DNA from: Streptomyces sp. RB17 | GTDB taxonomy: Bacteria; Actinomycetota; Actinomycetes; Streptomycetales; Streptomycetaceae | Assembly: GCF_009604455.1 (NCBI RefSeq) | Contig: NZ_WEGL01000005.1 | Span: 186,001-250,000, forward strand | DNA length: 64,000 nucleotides | Direction: 5' to 3' | In this document: positions 17,024-25,052 of the stretch, in pieces | Layout of the letters: every line of letters begins with the position of its first letter | How positions within the stretch are numbered: position 1 is the stretch's first letter | Translations under genes and position numbers: made by a program | The notes under the pieces: generated by a model | The model's database searches: none | Seen by the model: only the letters and a program-made list of their open reading frames with translations | What the model was told of the DNA's origin: nothing

Positions 17024-18748
17024 TCAGGCCGCGGTCTCGCGTAGTTCCGCCAGCGTGGCCGGCGTCAGGTGCCGGCGGCTGTCGTCGGCGTCGAGCAGGA
17101 CGACCGTGCAGTGGGCGCTGTGCGTGAGCGCCGTGGTGAGGCTGCCGTCGGCGAACTGGGCGAGCGGGCCACGCGGAGAGCGGCCGACCGCGACCGCGCG
17201 GGCGCCCACCCGCGCCGCGTGCTGGGCCAGCGCGCGGCCGGCGGCCGCATGGTCGCCGACGCTGCAGAGGATCTGACCGGTGGCGGGGATGCCGTGGCCC
17301 GCGAGACGGTCCAGGTGGGCGACCACGGCGGCCCGGGCCTGTTCGGTGGTCTCGGTCTCGACGGCCTGCTCCTCGACCACCGCCGTCTGCTGGACGTGGA
17401 CGACCTCCAGCGGGCTGCCGGTGTCCCGGGCGAGTCGGGCCGCCGCGTCGACGATGGCGGCGGCCCGGTCGTGCGCGCCCACCGCGACGATGACCGGCGG
17501 CGTGTCCGTGGCGGCCGGGGTGCCGACGGGCGTCAGTGAAGGCGACACCATCGCTTCGCTCTCACCGGTGTCCGTCTCGGCCCGGCGCAGCAGGCCGTGC
17601 CCGCCGGCCAGGACGGGGACGGCCAGGACAAAGGTGGCGGCACCGAGGTAGAAGGGCACGCTCAGGTCCGTGGCGTCGGCGAGCTTGCCGGCAACGTACG
17701 GCGCCAGGCCGCCGCCGATGAAGCGCAGAAAGCCGTACGCGGAGGAGGCCACCGGGCGTTCCACGGGGGAGACGAGCATGACGGCCTGCGTGGTGAGGGT
17801 GTTGTTGATGCCGATGAAGGCGCCGCTGACGATGACCGCGACGATGACCACGGCCGGCTTCTGTACGCCGGCGGCGATGACGGCCATCACGATGCCGAGG
17901 CCGACGAGGTTGACGTACAGAACGGGGGCGGTGCCGAAGCGGGCCTGCAGGCGCGGGGCGAAGAAGACGCTGAACGCCGCCACCAGCAGGCCCCAGCCGG
18001 TGAAGACGAGACCCAGCTGGTGCGCGCTCAGCTTCATCGGATAGGGGGCGTAGCCGAGCATGGTGAAGAAGCCCCAGTTGTAGAGCAGGGCCATGATGCC
18101 CATGGTCAGCAGACCGCGGTGGCGCAACGCCTTGAGCGGCGCTATGGGGGAGGTGGGCCGGGCGGGCTTGGGCAGTGACGGTACGAAGGCGAGGGTCGCG
18201 ACGAGGGCTGTCGCCATGAGTACGGCGACGCCGAAGAACGGGCCGCGCCAGCTGATGGCGCCCAACTCGCCGCCCAGCAGCGGCCCTACGGCGATCCCGA
18301 GGCCGAGCGCGGTCTCGTAGAGGATGATCGCGCCGCCGAAGCCGCCGCTGGCCGAGGCGACGATGACCGCGAGCGAGGTGGCGATGAAGAGGGCGTTGCC
18401 CAGGCCCCAGCCGGCCCGGAAGCCGACGATGCCGTTGATGGAGCCCGAGGAGCCGGCCAGCGCGGCGAAGACCACGATGACGGCGAGGCCGATGACCAGG
18501 GTGCGCTTGGCACCGAACCGGCTGGAGAACCAGCCGACGATCAGCATGGCCACCGCGGTGACGATCAGGTAGCTGCTGAACAGGAGCGAGACCTGGCTGG
18601 GTGAGGCGTGCAGGCTCTCGGCGAGGGCGGGCAGGATCGGGTCGACCAGTCCGATGCCCATGAACGAGATCACGCAGGCGAAAGCCACGGCCCAGACGGC
18701 CTTGGGTTGCCGGAACGGGCCGGCGGTCGTGCCGTGCGGTGCGCTCAT
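17024..18748 (-). CDS. MFS transporter with C-terminal universal stress protein domain
   Basis: This 574-residue fusion has residues about 15-395 as a twelve-helix major facilitator of the drug/proton antiporter type, with WFSSRFGAKRTLVIG as the loop 2-3 motif and YETALGLGIAVGPLLGG as the antiporter motif C. After a Ser/Thr/Pro linker, residues about 420-560 form a UspA-like domain (VIVAVGAHDRAAAIVDAAARLA, LEVVHVQQTA, GARAVAVGRSPRGPLAQF, ADGSLTTALTHSAHCTVVLLD). The G-rich segment resembles the ATP-binding loop of ATP-type Usp proteins. The fusion suggests transport activity tuned by nucleotide level or stress. It is the second gene of a two-gene unit behind a MarR repressor (52-base gap), so it is probably induced when MarR binds a toxic compound. 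The substrate is unknown. Confidence 0.88.
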   Translation of the reverse strand: MSAPHGTTAGPFRQPKAVWAVAFACVISFMGIGLVDPILPALAESLHASPSQVSLLFSSYLIVTAVAMLIVGWFSSRFGAKRTLVIGLAVIVVFAALAGSSGSINGIVGFRAGWGLGNALFIATSLAVIVASASGGFGGAIILYETALGLGIAVGPLLGGELGAISWRGPFFGVAVLMATALVATLAFVPSLPKPARPTSPIAPLKALRHRGLLTMGIMALLYNWGFFTMLGYAPYPMKLSAHQLGLVFTGWGLLVAAFSVFFAPRLQARFGTAPVLYVNLVGLGIVMAVIAAGVQKPAVVIVAVIVSGAFIGINNTLTTQAVMLVSPVERPVASSAYGFLRFIGGGLAPYVAGKLADATDLSVPFYLGAATFVLAVPVLAGGHGLLRRAETDTGESEAMVSPSLTPVGTPAATDTPPVIVAVGAHDRAAAIVDAAARLARDTGSPLEVVHVQQTAVVEEQAVETETTEQARAAVVAHLDRLAGHGIPATGQILCSVGDHAAAGRALAQHAARVGARAVAVGRSPRGPLAQFADGSLTTALTHSAHCTVVLLDADDSRRHLTPATLAELRETAA

Positions 18749-18800
18749 GACCGCTTCATCTCCAGTTCTCTCCGGGGAGGGTGCGAGGGGACGGGCAGGC

Positions 18801-19247
18801 TCAGGACCGTGCCTGGCGGTCCTGGATCACCCGGGCCAGCGCGGGCAGGGCGATCGCCACGGCACGCCGCTCCGGCTCGGTCAGCTCCTCGACGAGCTGC
18901 TCCAGGGCGTCGGCGCGCTCGGCCCGGCGTTGCCGGAACACCTCCAGGCCGGAGTCGGTGGCCTCGACCAGCACCCCGCGGCCGTCGGCGCGGTCGGCGG
19001 TGCGGCGCACCAGCCCTGCCCGTTCCATGCGGGTGACGAGCTGGGTCATGTTGGGCTGGGAGACGTTCTCGGCGCGGGCCAGTTCGGTCAGCCGCTGGGG
19101 TCCTTCGCGCCCCAGCCGGCCGAGCGCGGACGAGGCCGCGGGGCTCAGACCGCCGGTCGTGGCGCTGCGGCGCACGTACCGGACGATCTCCTCCACGGCG
19201 AGCATCAGGTGCTCGCCCGATGTGTCCAGGGGGCCGGCAGGATCCAT
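18801..19247 (-). CDS. MarR family transcriptional repressor
   Basis: This 148-residue winged-helix regulator shows ALGRLGREGPQRLTELARAE and the recognition helix NVSQPNMTQLVTRMERAGLV. The wing is RRTADRADGRGVLVEAT, with the conserved Asp-Arg, and the C-terminal dimer helices follow. It precedes the MFS-Usp gene on the same strand and should repress both. Three in-frame ATGs lie close together (19277, 19262, 19247), each preceded by AGG or CAGG. I use the last because the conserved domain begins there, but the others are possible. The start region overlaps inverted repeats that probably form its own operator. Confidence 0.88.
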   Translation of the reverse strand: MDPAGPLDTSGEHLMLAVEEIVRYVRRSATTGGLSPAASSALGRLGREGPQRLTELARAENVSQPNMTQLVTRMERAGLVRRTADRADGRGVLVEATDSGLEVFRQRRAERADALEQLVEELTEPERRAVAIALPALARVIQDRQARS

Positions 19248-19278
19248 AACCTGCTTATGCATAACCTCATTATGCATA
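19245..19278. promoter_or_regulatory. MarR-type operator: overlapping inverted repeats
   Basis: Two overlapping inverted repeats are visible: CATAA-N5-TTATG (19245-19259) and GCATAA-N5-TTATGC (19259-19275). Seen another way, TTATGCATA occurs twice at a 15-base step. The AT-rich palindrome at the start of the MarR gene is where this family usually autoregulates. Binding would block transcription or translation of marR and the MFS-Usp gene. Confidence 0.65.
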
Positions 19279-19351
19279 TACGTGTAGTGCACATCAACCG
19301 TTTCGGGGCGGGCGTAGCGGTCGCCTGGCGAGGCTCCGCGCTGGCGACAGG

Positions 19352-19695
19352 TCACCTCCCGAGGGCAATGATCCTCGCGATTCCAGTAATGGCCTGTCCC
19401 GCCTCGGCGGCGGCGGCCGGCCGGGGCCCGCCGGTTCGGTGGTAGACGGTCGCCAGGTGCCCCTCGCCGTCCGGGTCCTCCAGGACCGCGACCAGGCGCA
19501 CGAACCAGTCGTGGACCGTGCCGCCGTCCCGCAGTGCCTCGATCGCGGCCACCCGGTCCGGGTGCGCGACCGCGGGCCGCGAGTGAGTTCCGCCTCGCGC
19601 AGGCCGGCCCCGAGCGGACGCAGCGCGTCCCAGGCGACCTTGACCGCCGCGCCGAAGGCATCCCGCCCCTGGCAGCCGCAGGGCCGGCCGGCCCT
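19352..19695 (-). pseudogene. Frameshifted gene remnant of unknown family
   Basis: On the minus strand two adjoining stretches read as real protein in different frames. An upstream part, about 19695-19590, gives GRDAFGAAVKVAWDALRPLG and then AGLREAELT. A downstream part, about 19575-19352, gives HPDRVAAIEALRDGGTVHDW, FVRLVAVLEDPDGEGHLATV and ends ITGIARIIALGR with a stop. The join near 19580 needs a one- or two-base shift. No start codon with a ribosome binding site is seen, and the 5' end abuts an AT-rich promoter-like region. It looks like a decayed gene of about 110 codons. I do not recognise the family. Confidence 0.45.
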
Positions 19696-19702
19696 GCAAT
19701 GG

Positions 19703-19728
19703 GCTTTTTACGTGGATATGGTGGGTAC
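19703..19728 (+). promoter_or_regulatory. Candidate stress sigma factor (SigB-type) promoter
   Basis: GCTT, 16 bases, then GGGTAC matches the GNNT-N14-16-GGGTAY pattern of Streptomyces SigB-type promoters. It lies 56 bp before the hydrolase start codon in an unusually AT-rich patch. The match is short, so this is a candidate only. Confidence 0.4.
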
Positions 19729-19783
19729 GCGGGGGTATATCACGTCGTCGCGATCCGCCGGGTCGGCAGGCGGGAAAGAAGTG

Positions 19784-20446
19784 ATGCCGATGATCTCCGA
19801 CATGGTTCTGGTGCCCACCAGCGACGCCACCCTCTCCGGTGACCTCGTGGTCCCGGCGGCGGCGCGGGCCGTGGTGCTCTTCGCACACGGCAGCGGCAGT
19901 TCCCGGCACAGCCCGCGCAACCGGATGGTCGCCGCGGAGCTGCGCACCGCCGGGTTCGGCACGCTGCTGATGGACCTGCTGAGCGAACTGGAGGAGCGGC
20001 ACGACGCGTTGACCGGCGAGCACCGCTTCGACATTCCACTCCTGGGACGGCGGCTGGTGGCCGCGATCGACTGGCTGGACACACAGCCCGACACCCGCGG
20101 TCTCCCGGTCGTCCTGTTCGGCGCCAGCACGGGCGCCGCCGCGGCGCTGGTGGCCGCGGCCGAGCGCCCCGACCGGGTGCTGACCGTGGTCTCGCGGGGC
20201 GGCCGGCCCGATCTGGCGGGCGACGCCCTGGGACAGGTGCGGGCCCCGGTGCTGCTCATCGTCGGCGGCCAGGACCAGCAGGTCCAGGAGCTGAACGAGG
20301 AGGCGGCCGCGTACTTGCGGGCCCCGCACACCCTGCACATCGTCGAGGGTGCGACCCACCTGTTCGGAGAGCCCGGAGCCCTGGAACAGGTGGCCGAGGT
20401 GGCCAGGCAGTGGTGTGACGAGCGGCTGACCGGCACGACCGCCTGA
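19784..20446 (+). CDS. Dienelactone hydrolase-like alpha/beta hydrolase
   Basis: This 220-residue cytosolic hydrolase shows the oxyanion region VVLFAHGSGSSRHSPRNRMVA and the nucleophile elbow LFGASTGAAAALVAA (Ser in GASTG). The acid region is LLIVGGQDQQVQELNEEA, and the catalytic His lies in VEGATHLFGEPGALEQV. Relatives occur beside or fused to phosphoribosyltransferases and in stress-regulated actinobacterial loci; true dienelactone hydrolases use Cys instead of Ser, so the substrate is unknown. ATG 19784 follows GGGAAAGAAG. The frame is open upstream, but that part is the shadow of a remnant on the other strand. A SigB-like promoter motif precedes it. Confidence 0.82.
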   Translation: MPMISDMVLVPTSDATLSGDLVVPAAARAVVLFAHGSGSSRHSPRNRMVAAELRTAGFGTLLMDLLSELEERHDALTGEHRFDIPLLGRRLVAAIDWLDTQPDTRGLPVVLFGASTGAAAALVAAAERPDRVLTVVSRGGRPDLAGDALGQVRAPVLLIVGGQDQQVQELNEEAAAYLRAPHTLHIVEGATHLFGEPGALEQVAEVARQWCDERLTGTTA

Positions 20447-20496
20447 CCGGCCGGGACCCGCAGCAGGACAACCCCGCGGCGGGACACGTGGCCGCG

Positions 20497-20895
20497 TCAG
20501 GCGGGACTCGGCCTGCCGAAGAACTCGGCGTAGCGGGCCGGCAGACCGGACAGCAGGTGGTCGATCTGCCGGGCCGGCACCGCGTCTGCCACCGTGGACA
20601 GTACGGCGTCCGCGTCCCACTCGGCCGTACGGGGCCGGGCGCCGGTCTGCACGGACACCCGCCGGAGGAACTCGTCACAGTCGAACCTCTCGGGGCGCCC
20701 CCGGTCCAGATGCAGGGCCTCGTCCAGCGGTGCGGGCAAGCGCGCCGCCAGTTCGTCGGCCTCTTCCGGGGCGATCCGGGTCGCGAGCGCCCACAGGACG
20801 GCCTCACAGACGTGCTCGGTCTCCTCGCGGCTGCGGTACTCGCCCCGGTCGCGGACCTGGGCCAGGAATTCTTCCAGTTGCACGGCGGCCTCCAC
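20497..20895 (-). CDS. DUF2267 domain protein
   Basis: This 132-residue all-helical acidic protein matches the DUF2267 pattern. It has two similar helical halves (EEFLAQVRDRGEYRSREETEHVCEAVLWALATRI and ADAVLSTVADAVPARQIDHLLSGLP, listed here in overlapping parts) joined by PEEADELAARLPAPLDEAL and ending in PARYAEFFG. Members are soluble, of unknown function, and often lie near stress genes. It converges on the hydrolase gene 50 bp away. ATG 20895 begins the first conserved helix, and no strong ribosome binding site is visible. Confidence 0.82.
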   Translation of the reverse strand: MEAAVQLEEFLAQVRDRGEYRSREETEHVCEAVLWALATRIAPEEADELAARLPAPLDEALHLDRGRPERFDCDEFLRRVSVQTGARPRTAEWDADAVLSTVADAVPARQIDHLLSGLPARYAEFFGRPSPA

Positions 20896-21299
20896 TGTCG
20901 TCGCAGGCCATCACGGCGAGCCGCACCCCTCCCGTCCACCGCGGCCGGGTCCGGGGCGGCCGACGGACAGAGGTGATGTCGCCATTGTAGGTTTTCGGGT
21001 GGTCTCAGGCCGGGAGGAACCGGAGGAAGGGTCTCGGTATCGGCCCCCACCAGCGGAGTGCCGTGGGCGGCAACTGTGGGAGGCCGTGGAGCCGTACCGC
21101 TGCCGCGGCACGGCGGAGACCCCGCATGCGCTGCACCTGCCGGCCGAGTGCACGGCCCGCCACCACGGGGCCCGGGGCGAACCGGATGCGGGTGAAGTGA
21201 AGCCGGTCGGGTGATCGACGGGCCGGTCCCGGCTCGGGTGCGGTCTCTCGCGGGCGCGGCCGGAGAGACTGCGGCCATCCCAACGGAGGTGGCGAACAT
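20896..21299. other. Intergenic region without a supported gene
   Basis: These 404 bases separate two divergently read genes. I see only short frames without start signals. One forward stretch (about 21040-21210, reading LWEAVEPYRCRGTAETPHAL) looks faintly protein-like and might be a remnant, but it has no start and no family I recognise. A GGAGG at 21285-21289 serves the next gene. Confidence 0.4.
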
Positions 21300-22490
21300 A
21301 TGCTCAGCGACAGCACAGCGACGATCCTTGCCGAGAGGCCGAGCGTGGCGACGGTGGTCGCCGGTGCTCCACGCGTGGCGCAGATCGCGGCGCGGTGCAG
21401 CGACGAGACGGAGGCCGCCCGGTGCCTTGCGCCCGAGGTGGTCGAGGCGGTGCGAGAGGCCGGGTTCGCCCGGCACTTCGTCCCCGCGGCCTTCGGCGGT
21501 ACGGAAGGCCGGTTCGTGGACATGACCTCGGCGGTGGCCCTGGTCGGCGAGGGCTGCGCCTCGGCCGCCTGGGCCGCCTCGCTGTCCGCCTACGCGGCCC
21601 GGTACGGCGCGTTCCTGCCCGTCGAAGGGCAAGAGGTGCTCTGGGGCGACGGGCCGGACGCCCTCATGGCGGGCGCGCTCATGCCGGCCGGGAAGGCCGA
21701 GCCCGTCTCCGGTGGCTGGCGGCTCAGCGGTGAGTGGAAGTACATCAGCGGGGTGCGCTTCGCCGACTGGGTCTTCGCCTGCTCCGCCGTACCCGGCACG
21801 GTGGGCCCCGACGGGCGCGGCGAGGTGCGGTTCTTCGCGGTGCCGCGGGCGGACATCACCGTGAAGGACACCTGGTTCACCCTGGGCATGCGCGGGACCG
21901 GCAGCGACACCATGGTCCTGGACGACGTCTTCGTGCCCGAGCATCTGACCCTGTCGAGGTTCGACATCAACGCGGGGCGGGCGACCGCCTCCGAGGCCCG
22001 TTGCCACACGGTCCCCGTGAACGCGGTGAACGCGCTGCCGCTCGCCGTGCCGGTGGTGGGTGCCGCGCGCGGCACGGTGCGTGCCTCGGCCGAGCAGAAC
22101 CTGCGGCGCGTCGACCGGCGGGGCGCCCCGCTGCGCGAGAAGCCGTCGGTCCAGACCGACCTGGCGCGCTCGGCCGGGGAGGTGGACGCCGCGGAACTCC
22201 TCGTCCAGCGGGCCGCCCGGGTCGCCGACGGCATCGAGGAGACCGAGGAGGGCGAGGCGGCGGTCCGTGGCCCGCGGGACCTCGCGCTGGCGGTCGAGTT
22301 GTCGGTGTCGGCCGTCGAACGGCTCTTCCGGGGCACCGGCACCACGGGCCATTTCGAGTCCGACCCGGTCCAGCGGTTCTGGCGCGACGTCAACACCGCC
22401 GCGTCCCATGTGATCTTCTCCTTCGAGACCACCGGGACGGCCTACGGGGCCTGGGCGCTCGGCGTGGAGAGCGCGGAGCCGAGGCGCTGA
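21300..22490 (+). CDS. Acyl-CoA dehydrogenase-fold flavin-dependent oxidoreductase or monooxygenase
   Basis: This 396-residue protein has the acyl-CoA dehydrogenase fold of the flavin-dependent hydroxylase branch (HsaA/HpaB/PigA-like). The N-terminal helices include AREAGFARHFVPAAFGGTEG-type sequence and SAVALVGEGCASAAWAASL. The central beta domain has GGWRLSGEWKYISGVRFADW, with the flavin-contacting Trp-Lys-Tyr region, then FTLGMRGTGSDTMVLDDVFV. The C-terminal helices carry DPVQRFWRDVNTAASHVIFS. The Glu base of fatty acyl-CoA dehydrogenases is not evident, which favours a monooxygenase acting on an aromatic or polyketide-type substrate with reduced flavin from a separate reductase. GGAGG precedes ATG 21300. 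No reductase gene adjoins, so the pathway is unknown. Confidence 0.8.
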   Translation: MLSDSTATILAERPSVATVVAGAPRVAQIAARCSDETEAARCLAPEVVEAVREAGFARHFVPAAFGGTEGRFVDMTSAVALVGEGCASAAWAASLSAYAARYGAFLPVEGQEVLWGDGPDALMAGALMPAGKAEPVSGGWRLSGEWKYISGVRFADWVFACSAVPGTVGPDGRGEVRFFAVPRADITVKDTWFTLGMRGTGSDTMVLDDVFVPEHLTLSRFDINAGRATASEARCHTVPVNAVNALPLAVPVVGAARGTVRASAEQNLRRVDRRGAPLREKPSVQTDLARSAGEVDAAELLVQRAARVADGIEETEEGEAAVRGPRDLALAVELSVSAVERLFRGTGTTGHFESDPVQRFWRDVNTAASHVIFSFETTGTAYGAWALGVESAEPRR

Positions 22491-22514
22491 CCGCGCCGGC
22501 CGTCGACGCGCCCG

Positions 22515-22945
22515 GCGCGAGAACCACGTGGAGCTGCAACTTCTCGACGAGCCCTGCCCGGAGGTACTGCTGCACCGTGCTCGCCCCGCCCGTGATGTCG
22601 ACGTTCCTGTCGCCCGCGGCGGCCTTCGCCCGGTCCAGGGCGCCGTGGATGCCGTCGGTGACGAAGGTGAAGGTCGTACCGCCCTCCTTCACCAGGGTCG
22701 GCCGCGGGCGGTGGGTGAGTACGAAGACCGGGGTCCGGAACGGCGGATCGGCGCCCCAGAACTCCTCGCCCGTGCCGTACATCATCCGGCCCATGACCAC
22801 GGCTCCGGTGGCGTCGAACCACTCCCGGATCAGCTCGGAGTCGCGGTTCTCCTCCCCGCCGGTCATGCCCTGGCGCTCCCGCCGGCTCGCCAGGTTGTGG
22901 ATCCACTCGAAGAGGGGCTCGGCGCCGTCGCCCCCGGGTTGTCGA
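22515..22945 (-). pseudogene. Dihydrofolate reductase/RibD-C family remnant, truncated at both ends
   Basis: The minus strand encodes the middle of a RibD C-terminal-domain reductase: GGDGAEPLFEWIHNLASRRE, DSELIREWFDATGAVVMGR, PPFRTPVFVLTHRPRPTLVK, TTFTFVTDGIHGALDRAKAA, ITGGASTVQQYLRAGLVEKL and QLHVV. Intact relatives are about 190 residues. They start with a strand and an SLDGFIAGPDG-type turn, and end with VLLGGG...LFDGL plus a final strand. Both ends are missing here: upstream of GGDG the frame turns into unrelated sequence, and after LHVV it reads into low-complexity sequence next to the flavoenzyme stop. No start codon with a ribosome binding site fits. The remaining middle is well preserved, so decay looks recent. 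Confidence 0.75.
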
Positions 22946-23052
22946 GGCCGACCCTTCACTCTCTCGTCGATCGGGAACCGGCGTGTTCGACAGCTCCCGG
23001 CCGCGGGTCTCGGATGAGCGGTTTCCATGGTGAGGTGGAACCATCTGGTGCC

Positions 23053-24072
23053 ATGCGTGCTGCGTACATCGAGGAGCTGGGACCCGCCGACGTCATCCGG
23101 TACGGCGAGATCGCGGCGCCCCGCCCCGGCCCCACCGACGTGCTGGTGGATGTCCTGGCCACCGCGGTCAACCCGGTGGACACGTTGGTGCGGTCGGGGC
23201 TCTTCCGCACGCAGGTCGACTTTCCCTTCGTCGTGGGCCGCGATCTGGTCGGCATGGTCGCCGGGACGGGCCCCGGTGCGACCGGCTTCCGCGCCGGGGA
23301 CCGGGTGTGGTGCAACAGCCTCGGACACGGAGGGCGGCAGGGCGCGGCGGCGGAGCAGGCGGTGGTGGCGGCCGACCGGCTGTACCACCTGCCCGCGGGA
23401 GTCGATCCGTACGCGGCGGTGGCGGCGTTCCATCCGGCGGCGACCGCCTATCTGGCTCTGTTCGTCCATGGCCGGCTCCGCGTGGGCGAGACCGTGCTGG
23501 TCGCCGGCGCCGCGGGCAACGTCGGCAGCGCCCTGGTGACGATGGCGGTGCGGGCCGGCGCCCGCGTCCTCGCCACGGCCGGCGCGCACGACGCGCCGTA
23601 CTGCGCGGAGCTGGGCGCGGCCGAGGTGTTCGACTACCGGGACCCGGAACTGACCGAGAGCATCCGCGGCGCGGCGCCGTCGGGGCTCGACCTGTACCTG
23701 GACACGGCCGGTGTCAACGACCTGGAGACCACGGTCGACCTGCTCGCCCGCAGGGGCCGGGTGGTGCTGCTGGCCGGCGCCCGGACCCGCCCGGTGCTGC
23801 CCGCCGGGGCGCTGTACATGAACGACCGCTCCATCGTGGGGTTCGTGATCTCCCACGCGACATCCGGCGAACTCGCGGAAGCCGCCGCGTACGTCAACGA
23901 CCTGCTCGCTCAGGGTGCTCTGTGCCCGCGCGGCATCGAGGTGTTCCCGCTCGGCGCGGCCGCGGACGTGCACGCCCGGATGGAGAAGGGGGAACTGCGC
24001 GGGCGGCGGGCCGTGCTGCGTACCGACCTCGACTCCGCCGGCTCGTCCCACCGCCGTCCGTCGGTCAGGTGA
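23053..24072 (+). CDS. NAD(P)-dependent medium-chain reductase, quinone oxidoreductase type
   Basis: This 339-residue protein belongs to the zinc-free medium-chain dehydrogenase/reductase family. The GroES-like domain includes DVLATAVNPVDTLVRSGLF and FPFVVGRDLVGMVAGTGPGA. The Rossmann domain includes ETVLVAGAAGNVGSALVTMA and YCAELGAAEVFDYRD. GLDLYLDTAGVNDLETTVDL and the C-terminal AAADVHARMEKGELRGRRAV are typical of quinone/enone reductases. No zinc-binding Cys cluster is seen. Predicted activity is NADPH-dependent reduction of quinones or enones. The true start is ATG 23053; the frame extends upstream over the RibD remnant. It overlaps the convergent LysR gene by eight bases, which suggests co-evolved control. 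Confidence 0.87.
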   Translation: MRAAYIEELGPADVIRYGEIAAPRPGPTDVLVDVLATAVNPVDTLVRSGLFRTQVDFPFVVGRDLVGMVAGTGPGATGFRAGDRVWCNSLGHGGRQGAAAEQAVVAADRLYHLPAGVDPYAAVAAFHPAATAYLALFVHGRLRVGETVLVAGAAGNVGSALVTMAVRAGARVLATAGAHDAPYCAELGAAEVFDYRDPELTESIRGAAPSGLDLYLDTAGVNDLETTVDLLARRGRVVLLAGARTRPVLPAGALYMNDRSIVGFVISHATSGELAEAAAYVNDLLAQGALCPRGIEVFPLGAAADVHARMEKGELRGRRAVLRTDLDSAGSSHRRPSVR

Positions 24073-24937
24073 TGTGCCGCAGCAACGCCGCGACCGCCGC
24101 GGGCGGCTCACCGTGGGGACGTACCACCATCACCTTCCAGCTCGGTGCGTGCCGGGTGAACCGATACGTCGTCAGGTCGGGGAATCGGCCGGCGATGGAC
24201 GGGGGCATGATGCAGACGCCCAGGTCGCCTCGGACCAGTTCGGACGCGGCCACGATGTCGTTCACCTCGAAGGTCGTGGTGCGGTCGACGCCGGCGGCAC
24301 GGAAGGCCCGGTCGACGGCGTGGCGGATCGCCCAGCCCGGGGTGAAGTCCACCAGGGGCAACCGCGCGACCGTCTCCGGTTCGACGGTGCCCTCGGGAGT
24401 GCCGCCGGTGAGATCCCGGCCGGGGGCGACGACCAGGACCATCTCCTCGCGGGACAGCAGCCGGGTCACGAGCCCCCGCTGCTGCTGGCGGTCCAGTGCC
24501 ACCACCGCCAGGTCCACCGTGCCCTCGCGCAACGCCTGCCGGATGTCGGTCACCGCCGCCTGCCGCAGCTGGACCACCACCCCCGGATGCTCCGAGCGCA
24601 GTGCGGCAAGCGCGTGGTGCAGTCCCGCCCAGACGCCCTGCATGATGCCGACGGTCACCCGCCCGCGCAGCTCGCCCTTGGCCGCGTCGACCGCCTCGCG
24701 CGCCAGCTCGGCGGCGCGCAGTGCGGCCCGTGCCGCGGGTACGAAGGCTTCGCCGGCCGGGGTGAGCGCCACCCGGTGGGTGTTCCGGGTGAACAGCGGG
24801 GTGCCCAGCTCGCGTTCGAGGGCGCGGACCGTGCCGGAGACGGCGGACTGGACCACGTGCAGCCGCCTCGCCGCGGCCGTGAACCCGCCCGCGTCCGCCA
24901 CCGCGACGACGGCTTCCATCTGCCGCAGGTCCATCAT
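24065..24937 (-). CDS. LysR family transcriptional regulator
   Basis: This 290-residue regulator has an N-terminal winged helix-turn-helix (LRQMEAVVAVADAGGFTAAA, RRLHVVQSAVSGTVRALERE, LGTPLFTRNTHRVALTPAGE). The effector-binding domain follows, with GRVTVGIMQGVWAGLHHAL, GTVDLAVVALDR, MVLVVAPGRDL and GDLGVCIMPPSIA. ATG 24937 (MMDLRQ) has GGGAGCGG upstream; 24934 is equally possible. The 3' end overlaps the quinone reductase stop. LysR regulators often control the adjacent gene, but here the pair is convergent, so the target may be elsewhere. Confidence 0.88.
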   Translation of the reverse strand: MMDLRQMEAVVAVADAGGFTAAARRLHVVQSAVSGTVRALERELGTPLFTRNTHRVALTPAGEAFVPAARAALRAAELAREAVDAAKGELRGRVTVGIMQGVWAGLHHALAALRSEHPGVVVQLRQAAVTDIRQALREGTVDLAVVALDRQQQRGLVTRLLSREEMVLVVAPGRDLTGGTPEGTVEPETVARLPLVDFTPGWAIRHAVDRAFRAAGVDRTTTFEVNDIVAASELVRGDLGVCIMPPSIAGRFPDLTTYRFTRHAPSWKVMVVRPHGEPPAAVAALLRHIT

Positions 24938-25052
24938 CCGCTCCCGGTGACGCAGTGCCCGTACGCAGGGCATCGATCTTCGCTGCATGGTATGCGGGCG
25001 GCCGGTGGACGGGCGCCGTTCGCCGGGCCCGGACCTCCGCGGTTGCGATCCC

